Source: Dromaius novaehollandiae
Lineage: Eukaryota; Chordata; Aves; Casuariiformes; Dromaiidae
Direction: 5' to 3'
Assembly: GCF_036370855.1 (NCBI RefSeq)
Contig: NC_088101.1
Coordinates: 6,331,501 to 6,395,500, forward strand
Length of the DNA: 64,000 bases
The translations under genes were made by a program, and so were the position numbers. The stretch's first letter is position 1; every line of letters begins with the position of its first letter. Shown piece by piece: positions 25,441 to 37,020 of this stretch. Below the pieces are notes generated by a model, which saw only the letters and a program-made list of their open reading frames with translations, searched no databases and was not told the origin of the DNA.

Positions 25441-25959
25441 GAAGGAAGGAAGGGCGGAAGGAAGGAAGGAAGGGCGGAAGGAAGGAAGGGCGGGCGGAAG
25501 GAAGGAAGGGCGGGCGGAAGGAAGGAAGGGCGGGCGGAAGGAAGGAAGGAAGGAAGGAAGGAAGGAAGGGCGGGCGGAAGGAAGGAAGGAAGGAAGGAAG
25601 GAAGGGCGGGCGGAAGGAAGGAAGGAAGGAAAGAAGGAAGGGCGGGCGGAAGGAAGGAAGGGCGGGCGGAAGGAAGGAAGGAAGGAAGGGCGGGCGGAAG
25701 GAAGGAAGGAAGGAAGGAAGGAAGGGCGGGCGGGCGGAAGGGCGGGCGGGCGGGCGGGCGGACGGAAGGAAGGAAGGAAGGGCGGACGGAAGGAAGGAAG
25801 GAAGGAAGGAAGGAAGGAAGGAAGGAAGGAAGGAAGGGCGGGCGGAAGGAAGGAAGGGCGGGCGGGCGGAAGGAAGGGCGGGCGGGCGGAAGGAAGGGCG
25901 GGCGGGCGGAAGGAAGGGCGGGCGGGCGGAAGGAAGGGCGGGCGGGCGGAAGGAAGGAC

Positions 25960-27405
25960 GGGCGGGCGGAAGGAAGGACGGGCGGGCGGGCGGGCGGAAG
26001 GACGGGCGGGCGGGCGGAAGGACGGGCGGGCGGGCGGAAGGACGGGCGGGCGGGCGGAAGGACGGGCGGGCGGGCGGAAGGACGGGCGGGCGGAAGGAAG
26101 GACGGGCGGGCGGAAGGAAGGACGGGCGGGCGGAAGGAAGGACGGGCGGGCGGAAGGAAGGACGGGCGGGCGGAAGGAAGGACGGGCGGGCGGAAGGAAG
26201 GACGGGCGGGCGGAAGGAAGGACGGGCGGGCGGGCGGAAGGACGGGCGGGCGGAAGGAAGGACGGGCGGGCGGAAGGAAGGACGGGCGGGCGGAAGGAAG
26301 GACGGGCGGGCGGAAGGAAGGACGGGCGGGCGGAAGGAAGGACGGGCGGGCGGAAGGAAGGACGGGCGGGCGGAAGGAAGGACGGGCGGGCGGAAGGAAG
26401 GACGGGCGGGCGGGCGGAAGGAAGGACGGGCGGGCGGGCGGAAGGAAGGACGGGCGGGCGGGCGGGCGGAAGGAAGGACGGGCGGGCGGGCGGAAGGAAG
26501 GACGGGCGGAAGGAAGGAAGGGCGGGCGGAAGGAAGGAAGGGCGGGCGGAAGGAAGGAAGGAAGGGCGGGCGGGCGGAAGGGCGGGCGGGCGGAAGGAAG
26601 GAAGGGCGGACGGAAGGAAGGAAGGGCGGACGGAAGGAAGGAAGGGCGGACGGAAGGAAGGAAGGGCGGACGGAAGGAAGGAAGGAAGGAAGGAAGGAAG
26701 GAAGGAAGGAAGGAAGGAAGGAAGGGCGGAAGGAAGGAAGGAAGGAAGGAAGGAAGGAAGGGCGGGCGGAAGGAAGGAAGGGCGGGCGGAAGGAAGGAAG
26801 GAAGGAAGGGCGGGCGGAAGGAAGGAAGGAAGGAAGGGCGGGCGGAAGGAAGGAAGGAAGGAAGGGCGGGCGGAAGGAAGGAAGGAAGGAAGGGCGGGCG
26901 GAAGGAAGGAAGGAAGGAAGGGCGGGCGGAAGGAAGGAAGGAAGGACGGGCGGGCGGAAGGAAGGAAGGAAGGACGGGCGGGCGGAAGGAAGGACGGGCG
27001 GGCGGAAGGAAGGACGGGCGGGCGGAAGGAAGGACGGGCGGGCGGAAGGAAGGACGGGCGGGCGGAAGGAAGGACGGGCGGGCGGAAGGAAGGACGGGCG
27101 GGCGGAAGGAAGGACGGGCGGGCGGAAGGAAGGACGGGCGGGCGGAAGGAAGGACGGGCGGGCGGAAGGAAGGACGGGCGGGCGGAAGGAAGGACGGGCG
27201 GGCGGAAGGAAGGACGGGCGGGCGGAAGGAAGGACGGGCGGGCGGAAGGAAGGACGGGCGGGCGGAAGGAAGGACGGGCGGGCGGAAGGAAGGACGGGCG
27301 GGCGGAAGGAAGGACGGGCGGGCGGAAGGAAGGACGGGCGGGCGGAAGGAAGGACGGGCGGGCGGAAGGAAGGACGGGCGGGCGGGCGGGCGGAAGGAAG
27401 GACGG
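25960..27405. repeat. GGAC-variant domain with 20-bp blocks
   Basis: The variant unit GGAC is rare elsewhere but regular here. From 26,972 to 27,372 it recurs exactly every 20 bp (21 occurrences; unit GGAC GGGC GGGC GGAA GGAA). A second run with the same period lies at about 26,085-26,400. A single point variant seems to have been amplified with its neighbouring units. Confidence 0.9.
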
Positions 27406-27460
27406 AAGGAAGGAAGGGCGGGCGGAAGGAAGGAAGGGCGGGCGGAAGGAAGGAAGGAAG

Positions 27461-27944
27461 GGCGGGCGGGCGGAAGGAAGGGCGGGCGGGCGGAAGGAAG
27501 GGCGGGCGGGCGGAAGGAAGGGCGGGCGGGCGGAAGGAAGGGCGGGCGGGCGGAAGGAAGGGCGGGCGGGCGGAAGGAAGGGCGGGCGGGCGGAAGGAAG
27601 GGCGGGCGGGCGGAAGGAAGGGCGGGCGGGCGGAAGGAAGGGCGGGCGGGCGGAAGGAAGGGCGGGCGGGCGGAAGGAAGGGCGGGCGGGCGGAAGGAAG
27701 GGCGGGCGGGCGGAAGGAAGGGCGGGCGGGCGGAAGGAAGGGCGGGCGGGCGGAAGGGCGGGCGGGCGGAAGGGCGGGCGGGCGGAAGGGCGGGCGGGCG
27801 GAAGGGCGGGCGGGCGGAAGGGCGGGCGGGCGGAAGGGCGGGCGGGCGGAAGGGCGGGCGGGCGGAAGGGCGGGCGGGCGGAAGGGCGGGCGGGCGGAAG
27901 GGCGGGCGGGCGGAAGGGCGGGCGGGCGGAAGGGCGGGCGGGCG
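27461..27944. repeat. 20-bp block followed by 16-bp block
   Basis: From 27,461 to about 27,752 the unit is three GGGC plus two GGAA (20 bp, about 14-15 copies). It then changes abruptly to three GGGC plus one GGAA (16 bp, 12 copies). The switch removes one GGAA per unit without losing register. Confidence 0.88.
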
Positions 27945-29336
27945 GAAGGAAGGAAGGGCGGAAGGAAGGAAGGGCGGGCGGGCGGAAGGAAGGAAGGGCG
28001 GGCGGGCGGAAGGAAGGAAGGGCGGGCGGGCGGAAGGAAGGAAGGGCGGGCGGGCGGAAGGAAGGAAGGAAGGAAGGAAGGAAGGAAGGAAGGGCGGGCG
28101 GAAGGAAGGAAGGAAGGGCGGGCGGAAGGAAGGAAGGAAGGAAGGAAGGGCGGGCGGAAGGAAGGAAGGGCGGGCGGAAGGAAGGAAGGGCGGGCGGGCG
28201 GAAGGAAGGAAGGAAGGAAGGAAGGAAGGGCGGGCGGGCGGAAGGAAGGAAGGGCGGGCGGGCGGAAGGAAGGAAGGGCGGGCGGGCGGAAGGAAGGAAG
28301 GGCGGGCGGAAGGAAGGAAGGGCGGGCGGAAGGAAGGAAGGAAGGAAGGAAGGAAGGAAGGAAGGAAGGGCGGGCGGAAGGAAGGAAGGAAGGGCGGGCG
28401 GAAGGAAGGAAGGAAGGAAGGAAGGGCGGGCGGAAGGAAGGAAGGAAGGGCGGGCGGAAGGAAGGAAGGAAGGAAGGAAGGGCGGGCGGAAGGAAGGAAG
28501 GAAGGAAGGGCGGGCGGAAGGAAGGAAGGAAGGAAGGAAGGGCGGGCGGGCGGAAGGAAGGAAGGAAGGAAGGGCGGGCGGGCGGAAGGAAGGAAGGAAG
28601 GAAGGGCGGGCGGGCGGAAGGAAGGAAGGGCGGGCGGGCGGAAGGAAGGAAGGAAGGGCGGGCGGAAGGAAGGAAGGAAGGGCGGGCGGAAGGAAGGAAG
28701 GAAGGGCGGGCGGGCGGAAGGAAGGAAGGAAGGGCGGGCGGAAGGAAGGAAGGAAGGGCGGGCGGGCGGGCGGAAGGAAGGAAGGGCGGGCGGGCGGAAG
28801 GAAGGAAGGGCGGGCGGGCGGGCGGAAGGAAGGGCGGGCGGGCGGGCGGAAGGAAGGAAGGGCGGGCGGGCGGAAGGAAGGAAGGGCGGGCGGGCGGGCG
28901 GAAGGAAGGGCGGGCGGGCGGGCGGAAGGAAGGGCGGGCGGGCGGGCGGAAGGAAGGAAGGAAGGAAGGGCGGGCGGAAGGAAGGAAGGAAGGAAGGAAG
29001 GGCGGACGGAAGGAAGGAAGGGCGGGCGGGCGGGCGGAAGGAAGGGCGGGCGGGCGGGCGGAAGGAAGGGCGGGCGGGCGGGCGGAAGGAAGGGCGGGCG
29101 GGCGGGCGGAAGGAAGGGCGGGCGGGCGGGCGGAAGGAAGGGCGGGCGGGCGGGCGGAAGGGCGGGCGGGCGGAAGGAAGGGCGGGCGGGCGGAAGGAAG
29201 GGCGGGCGGGCGGGCGGGCGGAAGGGCGGGCGGGCGGAAGGGCGGGCGGGCGGAAGGGCGGGCGGGCGGAAGGGCGGGCGGGCGGGCGGAAGGGCGGGCG
29301 GGCGGGCGGAAGGGCGGGCGGGCGGGCGGAAGGAAG

Positions 29337-29690
29337 GGCGGGCGGAAGGACGGAAGGGCGGGCGGAAGGACGGAAGGGCGGGCGGAAGGACGGAAGGGCG
29401 GGCGGAAGGACGGAAGGGCGGGCGGAAGGACGGAAGGGCGGGCGGAAGGACGGAAGGGCGGGCGGAAGGACGGAAGGAAGGAAGGAAGGAAGGGCGGGCG
29501 GAAGGAAGGAAGGGCGGGCGGAAGGAAGGAAGGGCGGGCGGAAGGAAGGAAGGGCGGGCGGAAGGAAGGAAGGGCGGGCGGAAGGAAGGAAGGGCGGGCG
29601 GAAGGAAGGAAGGGCGGGCGGAAGGAAGGAAGGGCGGGCGGAAGGAAGGAAGGGCGGGCGGAAGGAAGGAAGGGCGGGCGGAAGGAAGGA
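29337..29690. repeat. Two adjacent 20-bp blocks
   Basis: Seven 20-bp units each containing one GGAC (variant C at 29,351 through 29,471) are followed from about 29,481 by ten 20-bp units of three GGAA plus two GGGC. Both have the same period but different composition. Confidence 0.88.
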
Positions 29691-31575
29691 AGGAAGGAAG
29701 GGCGGGCGGAAGGGCGGGCGGGCGGAAGGAAGGAAGGAAGGGCGGGCGGGCGGAAGGAAGGAAGGAAGGGCGGAAGGAAGGAAGGAAGGAAGGAAGGGCG
29801 GAAGGAAGGAAGGAAGGGCGGAAGGAAGGAAGGAAGGGCGGAAGGAAGGAAGGAAGGAAGGGCGGAAGGAAGGAAGGAAGGAAGGGCGGAAGGAAGGAAG
29901 GAAGGAAGGGCGGAAGGAAGGAAGGAAGGAAGGGCGGAAGGAAGGAAGGAAGGAAGGGCGGAAGGAAGGAAGGAAGGAAGGGCGGAAGGAAGGAAGGAAG
30001 GAAGGGCGGAAGGAAGGAAGGAAGGAAGGGCGGGCGGGCGGAAGGGCGGGCGGGCGGAAGGGCGGGCGGGCGGAAGGGCGGGCGGGCGGAAGGGCGGGCG
30101 GGCGGAAGGGCGGGCGGGCGGAAGGGCGGGCGGGCGGAAGGGCGGGCGGAAGGGCGGGCGGAAGGGCGGGCGGAAGGGCGGGCGGAAGGGCGGGCGGAAG
30201 GGCGGGCGGAAGGGCGGGCGGAAGGGCGGGCGGAAGGGCGGGCGGAAGGGCGGGCGGAAGGGCGGGCGGAAGGAAGGAAGGAAGGGCGGGCGGGCGGGCG
30301 GGCGGGCGGGCGGGCGGAAGGAAGGAAGGAAGGGCGGGCGGAAGGAAGGAAGGAAGGGCGGGCGGAAGGAAGGAAGGAAGGGCGGGCGGAAGGAAGGAAG
30401 GGCGGGCGGGCGGAAGGAAGGAAGGGCGGGCGGAAGGAAGGAAGGAAGGGCGGGCGGGCGGAAGGAAGGAAGGAAGGAAGGAAGGGCGGAAGGAAGGAAG
30501 GAAGGAAGGGCGGAAGGAAGGAAGGGCGGGCGGGCGGGCGGGCGGAAGGGCGGGCGGAAGGAAGGAAGGGCGGGCGGGCGGAAGGAAGGGCGGGCGGGCG
30601 GAAGGAAGGGCGGACGGAAGGAAGGGCGGACGGAAGGAAGGGCGGACGGAAGGAAGGGCGGACGGAAGGAAGGGCGGACGGAAGGAAGGGCGGACGGAAG
30701 GAAGGGCGGGCGGAAGGAAGGGCGGGCGGAAGGAAGGGCGGGCGGAAGGGCGGGCGGGCGGGCGGGCGGGCGGGCGGGCGGAAGGGCGGGCGGAAGGGCG
30801 GGCGGAAGGGCGGGCGGAAGGGCGGGCGGAAGGGCGGGCGGAAGGGCGGGCGGAAGGGCGGGCGGGCGGGCGGGCGGAAGGGCGGGCGGGCGGAAGGGCG
30901 GGCGGGCGGAAGGGCGGGCGGGCGGAAGGGCGGGCGGGCGGAAGGGCGGGCGGGCGGAAGGGCGGAAGGAAGGGCGGAAGGAAGGGCGGGCGGGCGGGCG
31001 GAAGGAAGGGCGGGCGGGCGGGCGGAAGGAAGGGCGGGCGGGCGGGCGGAAGGAAGGGCGGGCGGGCGGGCGGAAGGAAGGGCGGGCGGGCGGGCGGAAG
31101 GAAGGGCGGGCGGGCGGGCGGGCGGGCGGGCGGGCGGAAGGGCGGGCGGAAGGGCGGGCGGAAGGGCAGAAGGAAGGGCGGGCGGGCGGGCGGAAGGAAG
31201 GGCAGAAGGAAGGGCAGAAGGAAGGGCGGGCGGGCGGGCGGAAGGGCGGGCGGGCGGGCGGGCGGAAGGGCGGGCGGGCGGGCGGGCGGAAGGAAGGGCG
31301 GGCGGGCGGGCGGGCGGAAGGAAGGGCGGGCGGGCGGGCGGAAGGAAGGGCGGGCGGGCGGGCGGAAGGAAGGGCGGGCGGGCGGGCGGAAGGAAGGGCG
31401 GGCGGGCGGGCGGAAGGAAGGGCGGGCGGGCGGGCGGAAGGAAGGGCGGGCGGGCGGGCGGAAGGAAGGGCGGGCGGGCGGGCGGAAGGAAGGGCGGGCG
31501 GGCGGGCGGAAGGAAGGGCGGGCGGGCGGGCGGAAGGGCGGGCGGGCGGGCGGGCGGAAGGGCGGGCGGGCGGGC

Positions 31576-31970
31576 GGCAGGAAGGGCGGGCGGGCGGCAG
31601 GAAGGGCGGGCGGGCGGCAGGAAGGGCGGGCGGGCGGGCGGCAGGAAGGGCGGGCGGGCGGGCGGCAGGAAGGGCGGGCGGGCGGGCGGCAGGAAGGGCG
31701 GGCGGGCGGGCGGCAGGAAGGGCGGGCGGGCGGGCGGCAGGAAGGGCGGGCGGGCGGGCGGCAGGAAGGGCGGGCGGGCGGGCGGCAGGAAGGGCGGGCG
31801 GGCGGGCGGCAGGAAGGGCGGGCGGGCGGGCGGCAGGAAGGGCGGGCGGGCGGGCGGCAGGAAGGGCGGGCGGGCGGGCGGCAGGAAGGGCGGGCGGGCG
31901 GCAGGAAGGGCGGGCGGGCGGCAGGAAGGGCGGGCGGGCGGCAGGAAGGGCGGGCGGGCGGCAGGAAGGG
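31576..31970. repeat. GGCA-variant block, 18 copies
   Basis: The variant unit GGCA appears 18 times at regular spacing: two 20-bp steps, eleven 24-bp steps (31,616 to 31,880), then four more 20-bp steps. In one frame this changes Lys to Gln in the notional translation. I saw this variant essentially nowhere else, so the block looks like one mutation that was amplified. Confidence 0.9.
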
Positions 31971-33175
31971 CGGGCGGAAGGAAGGGCGGGCGGGCGGAAG
32001 GAAGGGCGGGCGGAAGGAAGGGCGGGCGGGCGGGCGGAAGGAAGGAAGGGCGGGCGGGCGGAAGGAAGGAAGGGCGGGCGGAAGGAAGGGCGGGCGGGCG
32101 GGCGGAAGGGCGGGCGGGCGGGCGGAAGGGCGGGCGGGCGGGCGGAAGGGCGGGCGGGCGGGCGGAAGGGCGGGCGGGCGGGCGGAAGGAAGGGCGGGCG
32201 GGCGGAAGGAAGGGCGGGCGGGCGGAAGGAAGGGCGGGCGGGCGGAAGGAAGGGCGGGCGGGCGGAAGGAAGGGCGGGCGGGCGGAAGGAAGGGCGGGCG
32301 GGCGGAAGGAAGGGCGGGCGGGCGGAAGGAAGGGCGGGCGGGCGGAAGGAAGGAAGGGCGGGCGGAAGGAAGGAAGGGCGGGCGGGCGGAAGGAAGGGCG
32401 GGCGGGCGGAAGGAAGGGCGGGCGGGCGGGCGGAAGGAAGGGCGGGCGGGCGGGCGGAAGGGCGGGCGGGCGGGCGGAAGGAAGGGCGGGCGGGCGGAAG
32501 GAAGGGCGGGCGGAAGGAAGGAAGGAAGGGCGGAAGGAAGGAAGGAAGGGCGGGCGGAAGGAAGGAAGGGCGGGCGGAAGGAAGGAAGGGCGGGCGGAAG
32601 GAAGGAAGGGCGGGCGGGCGGAAGGAAGGGCGGGCGGGCGGAAGGAAGGGCGGGCGGGCGGAAGGAAGGGCGGGCGGGCGGAAGGAAGGGCGGGCGGGCG
32701 GAAGGAAGGGCGGGCGGGCGGGCGGAAGGGCGGGCGGGCGGGCGGAAGGGCGGGCGGGCGGGCGGAAGGGCGGGCGGGCGGGCGGAAGGGCGGGCGGGCG
32801 GGCGGAAGGAAGGGCGGGCGGGCGGGCGGAAGGGCGGGCGGAAGGAAGGAAGGAAGGGCGGGCGGAAGGAAGGAAGGAAGGGCGGGCGGAAGGAAGGAAG
32901 GAAGGGCGGGCGGAAGGAAGGAAGGAAGGGCGGGCGGAAGGAAGGAAGGAAGGGCGGGCGGAAGGAAGGAAGGGCGGGCGGAAGGAAGGAAGGGCGGGCG
33001 GAAGGAAGGAAGGGCGGGCGGAAGGAAGGAAGGGCGGGCGGAAGGAAGGGCGGAAGGAAGGAAGGGCGGAAGGAAGGAAGGGCGGAAGGAAGGAAGGGCG
33101 GAAGGAAGGAAGGGCGGAAGGAAGGAAGGGCGGAAGGAAGGAAGGGCGGAAGGAAGGAAGGAAGGAAGGGCGGGC

Positions 33176-34380
33176 GGGCCACGGCCAGGGCGGGCGGGCG
33201 GAAGGAAGGAAGGAAGGAAGGAAGGAAGGGTGGGCGGGCCACGGCCAGGGTGGGCGGAAGGAAGGAAGGAAGGGCGGGCGGGCCGCGGCCCGGCCAGGGC
33301 GGGCGGGCGGAAGGAAGGAAGGAAGGAAGGAAGGAAGGAAGGAAGGAAGGAAGGAAGGGCCACGGCCAGGGCAGGCGGGCAGAGGGAAGGAAGGGCGGGC
33401 CACGGCCAGGGCGGGCGGGCGGAAGGAAGGAAGGAAGGGCCACGGCCAGGGCGGGCGGGCGGAAGGAAGGGCCACGGCCAGGGCGGGCGGGCGGAAGGAA
33501 GGGCCACGGCCAGGGCGGGCGGGCGGAAGGAAGGGCCACGGCCAGGGCGGGCGGGCGGGCGGGCGGAAGGAAGGAAGGGCCACGGCCAGGGCGGGCGGGC
33601 GGAAGGAAGGAAGGGCCACGGCCAGGGCGGGCGGGCGGAAGGAAGGGCCACGGCCAGGGCGGACGGGCGGGCGGAAGGAAGGAAGGGCCACGGCCAGGGC
33701 GGGCGGAAGGAAGGAAGGGCCACGGCCAGGGCGGGCAGGCGGGCGGGCGGAAGGAAGGAAGGGCCACGGCCAGGGCGGGCGGGCGGGCGGGCGGAAGGAA
33801 GGAAGGGCCACGGCCAGGGCGGGCGGGCGGGCGGGCGGAAGGAAGGAAGGGCCACGGCCAGGGCGGGCGGGCGGGCGGAAGGAAGGGCGGGCCACGGCCA
33901 GGGCGGGCGGGCGGAAGGAAGGAAGGGCGGGCCACGGCCAGGGCGGGCGGGCGGAAGGAAGGAAGGGCAGGCCACGGCCAGGGCGGGCGGGCGGAAGGAA
34001 GGAAGGGCAGGCCACGGCCAGGGCGGGCGGGCGGGCGGGCGGGCCACGGCCAGGGCGGGCGGAAGGAAGGAAGGAAGGAAGGGCCACGGCCAGGGCGGGC
34101 GGGCGGAAGGAAGGAAGGGCCGGCCACGGCCAGGGCGGGCGGGCGGAAGCAAGGGAGGAAGGGCCACGGCCAGGGCGGGCGGGCGGAAGGAAGGGAGGAA
34201 GGGCCACGGCCAGGGCGGGCGGGCGGAAGGAAGGGAGGGCCACGGCCAGGGCGGGCGGAAGGAAGGGCCACGGCCAGGGCGGGCGGAAGGAAGGAAGGGC
34301 CACGGCCAGGGCGGGCGGAAGGAAGGAAGGGCCACGGCCAGGGCGGGCGGAAGGAAGGAAGGGCCACGGCCAGGGCGGGC
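33176..34380. repeat. Internal CACGGCCA-bearing island
   Basis: The 8-bp motif CACGGCCA (two tetramers, CACG GCCA) interrupts the array at irregular intervals for about 1.2 kb. It is flanked by GGGC on both sides and usually keeps the 4-bp register. One odd copy at about 33,283-33,296 (CGCGGCCCGGCCA) carries the first +1 register shift in the window. Pure GGAA/GGGC array resumes afterwards. Confidence 0.9.
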
Positions 34381-35400
34381 GGAAGGAAGGAAGGAAGGAA
34401 GGGCGGGCGGAAGGAAGGAAGGGCGGGCGGAAGGAAGGAAGGGCGGGCGGAAGGAAGGAAGGGCGGGCGGAAGGAAGGAAGGGCGGGCGGAAGGAAGGAA
34501 GGGCGGGCGGAAGGAAGGAAGGGCGGGCGGAAGGAAGGAAGGGCGGGCGGAAGGAAGGAAGGGCGGGCGGGCGGGGGGGCGGAAGGGCAGGGGGGCGGAA
34601 GGGCGGGCGGAAGGGCGGAAGGGCGGGCGGAAGGGCGGGCGGAAGGGCGGAAGGGCGGAAGGGCGGAAGGGCGGAAGGGCGGAAGGGCGGAAGGGCGGAA
34701 GGGCGGAAGGGCGGAAGGGCGGAAGGGCGGAAGGGCGGAAGGGCGGAAGGGCGGAAGGGCGGAAGGGCGGGCGGAAGGGCGGGCGGAAGGGCGGGCGGAA
34801 GGGCGGGCGGAAGGGCGGGCGGAAGGGCGGGCGGAAGGGCGGAAGGGCGGAAGGGCGGAAGGGCGGAAGGGCGGAAGGGCGGAAGGGCGGAAGGGCGGAA
34901 GGGCGGAAGGGCGGAAGGGCGGAAGGGCGGAAGGGCGGAAGGGCGGAAGGGCGGGCGGGCGGAAGGGCGGGCGGAAGGGCGGGCGGAAGGGCGGGCGGAA
35001 GGGCGGGCGGAAGGAAGGAAGGAAGGAAGGGCGGGCGGAAGGAAGGAAGGAAGGAAGGAAGGAAGGGCGGGCGGAAGGAAGGAAGGAAGGAAGGAAGGGC
35101 GGGCGGAAGGAAGGAAGGAAGGAAGGGCGGGCGGGCGGAAGGAAGGGCGGGCGGGCAGAAGGAAGGGCGGGCGGGCAGAAGGAAGGGCGGGCGGGCAGAA
35201 GGAAGGGCGGGCGGGCAGAAGGAAGGGCGGGCGGGCAGAAGGAAGGGCGGGCAGGCGGAAGGAAGGGCGGGCGGAAGGAAGGGCGGGCGGAAGGAAGGGC
35301 GGGCGGGCGGGCGGAAGGGCGGGCGGGCGGGCGGAAGGGCGGGCGGGCGGGCGGAAGGGCGGGCGGGCGGGCGGGCGGAAGGGCGGGCGGGCGGGCGGAA

Positions 35401-35580
35401 GGGCGGGCGGAAGGGCGGGCGGAAGGGCGGGCGGAAGGGCGGGCGGAAGGGCGGGCGGAAGGGCGGGCGGAAGGGCGGGCGGAAGGGCGGGCGGAAGGGC
35501 GGGCGGAAGGGCGGGCGGAAGGGCGGGCGGAAGGGCGGGCGGAAGGGCGGGCGGAAGGGCGGGCGGAAGGGCGGGCGGAA
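35401..35580. repeat. 12-bp block (GGGC GGGC GGAA), 15 copies
   Basis: Fifteen near-perfect copies with a 12-bp period, within an otherwise mixed stretch of the array. Confidence 0.88.
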
Positions 35581-35988
35581 GGAAGGGCGGAAGGAAGGGC
35601 GGAAGGAAGGGCGGAAGGAAGGAAGGGCGGAAGGAAGGAAGGAAGGAAGGGCGGGCGGGCGGGCGGGCGGGCGGGCGGAAGGGCGGGCGGAAGGGCGGGC
35701 GGAAGGGCGGGCGGAAGGGCGGGCGGGCGGGCGGAAGGGCGGGCGGGCGGAAGGGCGGGCGGGCGGAAGGGCGGGCGGGCGGAAGGGCGGGCGGGCGGAA
35801 GGGCGGGCGGGCGGAAGGGCGGGCGGGCGGAAGGGCGGGCGGGCGGAAGGGCGGGCGGGCGGGCGGAAGGGCGGGCGGAAGGAAGGGCGGGCGGAAGGAA
35901 GGGCGGGCGGAAGGAAGGGCGGGCGGAAGGAAGGGCGGGCGGAAGGAAGGGCGGGCGGAAGGAAGGGCGGGCGGAAGGAAGGGCGGGC

Positions 35989-37020
35989 GGAAGGAAGGAA
36001 GGGCGGAAGGAAGGGCGGAAGGAAGGGCGGAAGGAAGGGCGGAAGGAAGGGCGGAAGGAAGGGCGGAAGGAAGGGCGGAAGGAAGGGCGGAAGGAAGGGC
36101 GGAAGGAAGGGCGGAAGGAAGGGCGGAAGGAAGGGCGGAAGGAAGGGCGGAAGGAAGGGCGGAAGGAAGGGCGGAAGGAAGGGCGGAAGGAAGGGCGGAA
36201 GGAAGGGCGGAAGGAAGGGCGGAAGGAAGGGCGGAAGGAAGGGCGGAAGGAAGGGCGGAAGGAAGGGCGGGCGGGCGGGCGGAAGGAAGGGCGGGCGGGC
36301 GGGCGGAAGGAAGGGCGGGCGGGCGGGCGGAAGGAAGGGCGGGCGGGCGGGCGGAAGGAAGGGCGGGCGGGCGGGCGGAAGGAAGGGCGGGCGGGCGGGC
36401 GGAAGGAAGGGCGGGCGGGCGGGCGGAAGGAAGGGCGGGCGGGCGGGCGGAAGGAAGGGCGGGCGGGCGGGCGGAAGGAAGGGCGGGCGGGCGGAAGGAA
36501 GGGCGGGCGGGCGGAAGGAAGGGCGGGCGGGCGGAAGGAAGGGCGGGCGGGCGGAAGGAAGGGCGGGCGGGCGGAAGGAAGGGCGGGCGGGCGGAAGGAA
36601 GGGCGGGCGGGCGGAAGGAAGGGCGGGCGGGCGGAAGGAAGGGCGGGCGGGCGGAAGGAAGGGCGGGCGGGCGGAAGGAAGGGCGGGCGGGCGGAAGGAA
36701 GGGCGGGCGGGCGGAAGGAAGGAAGGAAGGGCGGGCGGAAGGAAGGAAGGGCGGGCGGGCGGAAGGAAGGAAGGGCGGGCGGAAGGAAGGAAGGGCGGGC
36801 GGAAGGAAGGAAGGGCGGGCGGAAGGAAGGAAGGGCGGGCGGAAGGAAGGAAGGGCGGGCGGAAGGAAGGAAGGGCGGGCGGAAGGAAGGAAGGGCGGGC
36901 GGAAGGAAGGAAGGGCGGGCGGAAGGAAGGAAGGGCGGGCGGAAGGAAGGAAGGGCGGGCGGAAGGAAGGAAGGGCGGGCGGAAGGAAGGAAGGGCGGGC
37001 GGAAGGAAGGAAGGGCGGGC
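35989..37020. repeat. Succession of homogeneous 12-, 24- and 20-bp blocks
   Basis: Four blocks follow one another: about 22 copies of GGAA GGAA GGGC (12 bp) to about 36,265; about 9 copies of two GGAA plus four GGGC (24 bp) to 36,480; 12 copies of two GGAA plus three GGGC (20 bp) to 36,720; and 13 copies of three GGAA plus two GGGC (20 bp) from 36,761 to 37,020. Each boundary is abrupt. Confidence 0.85.
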
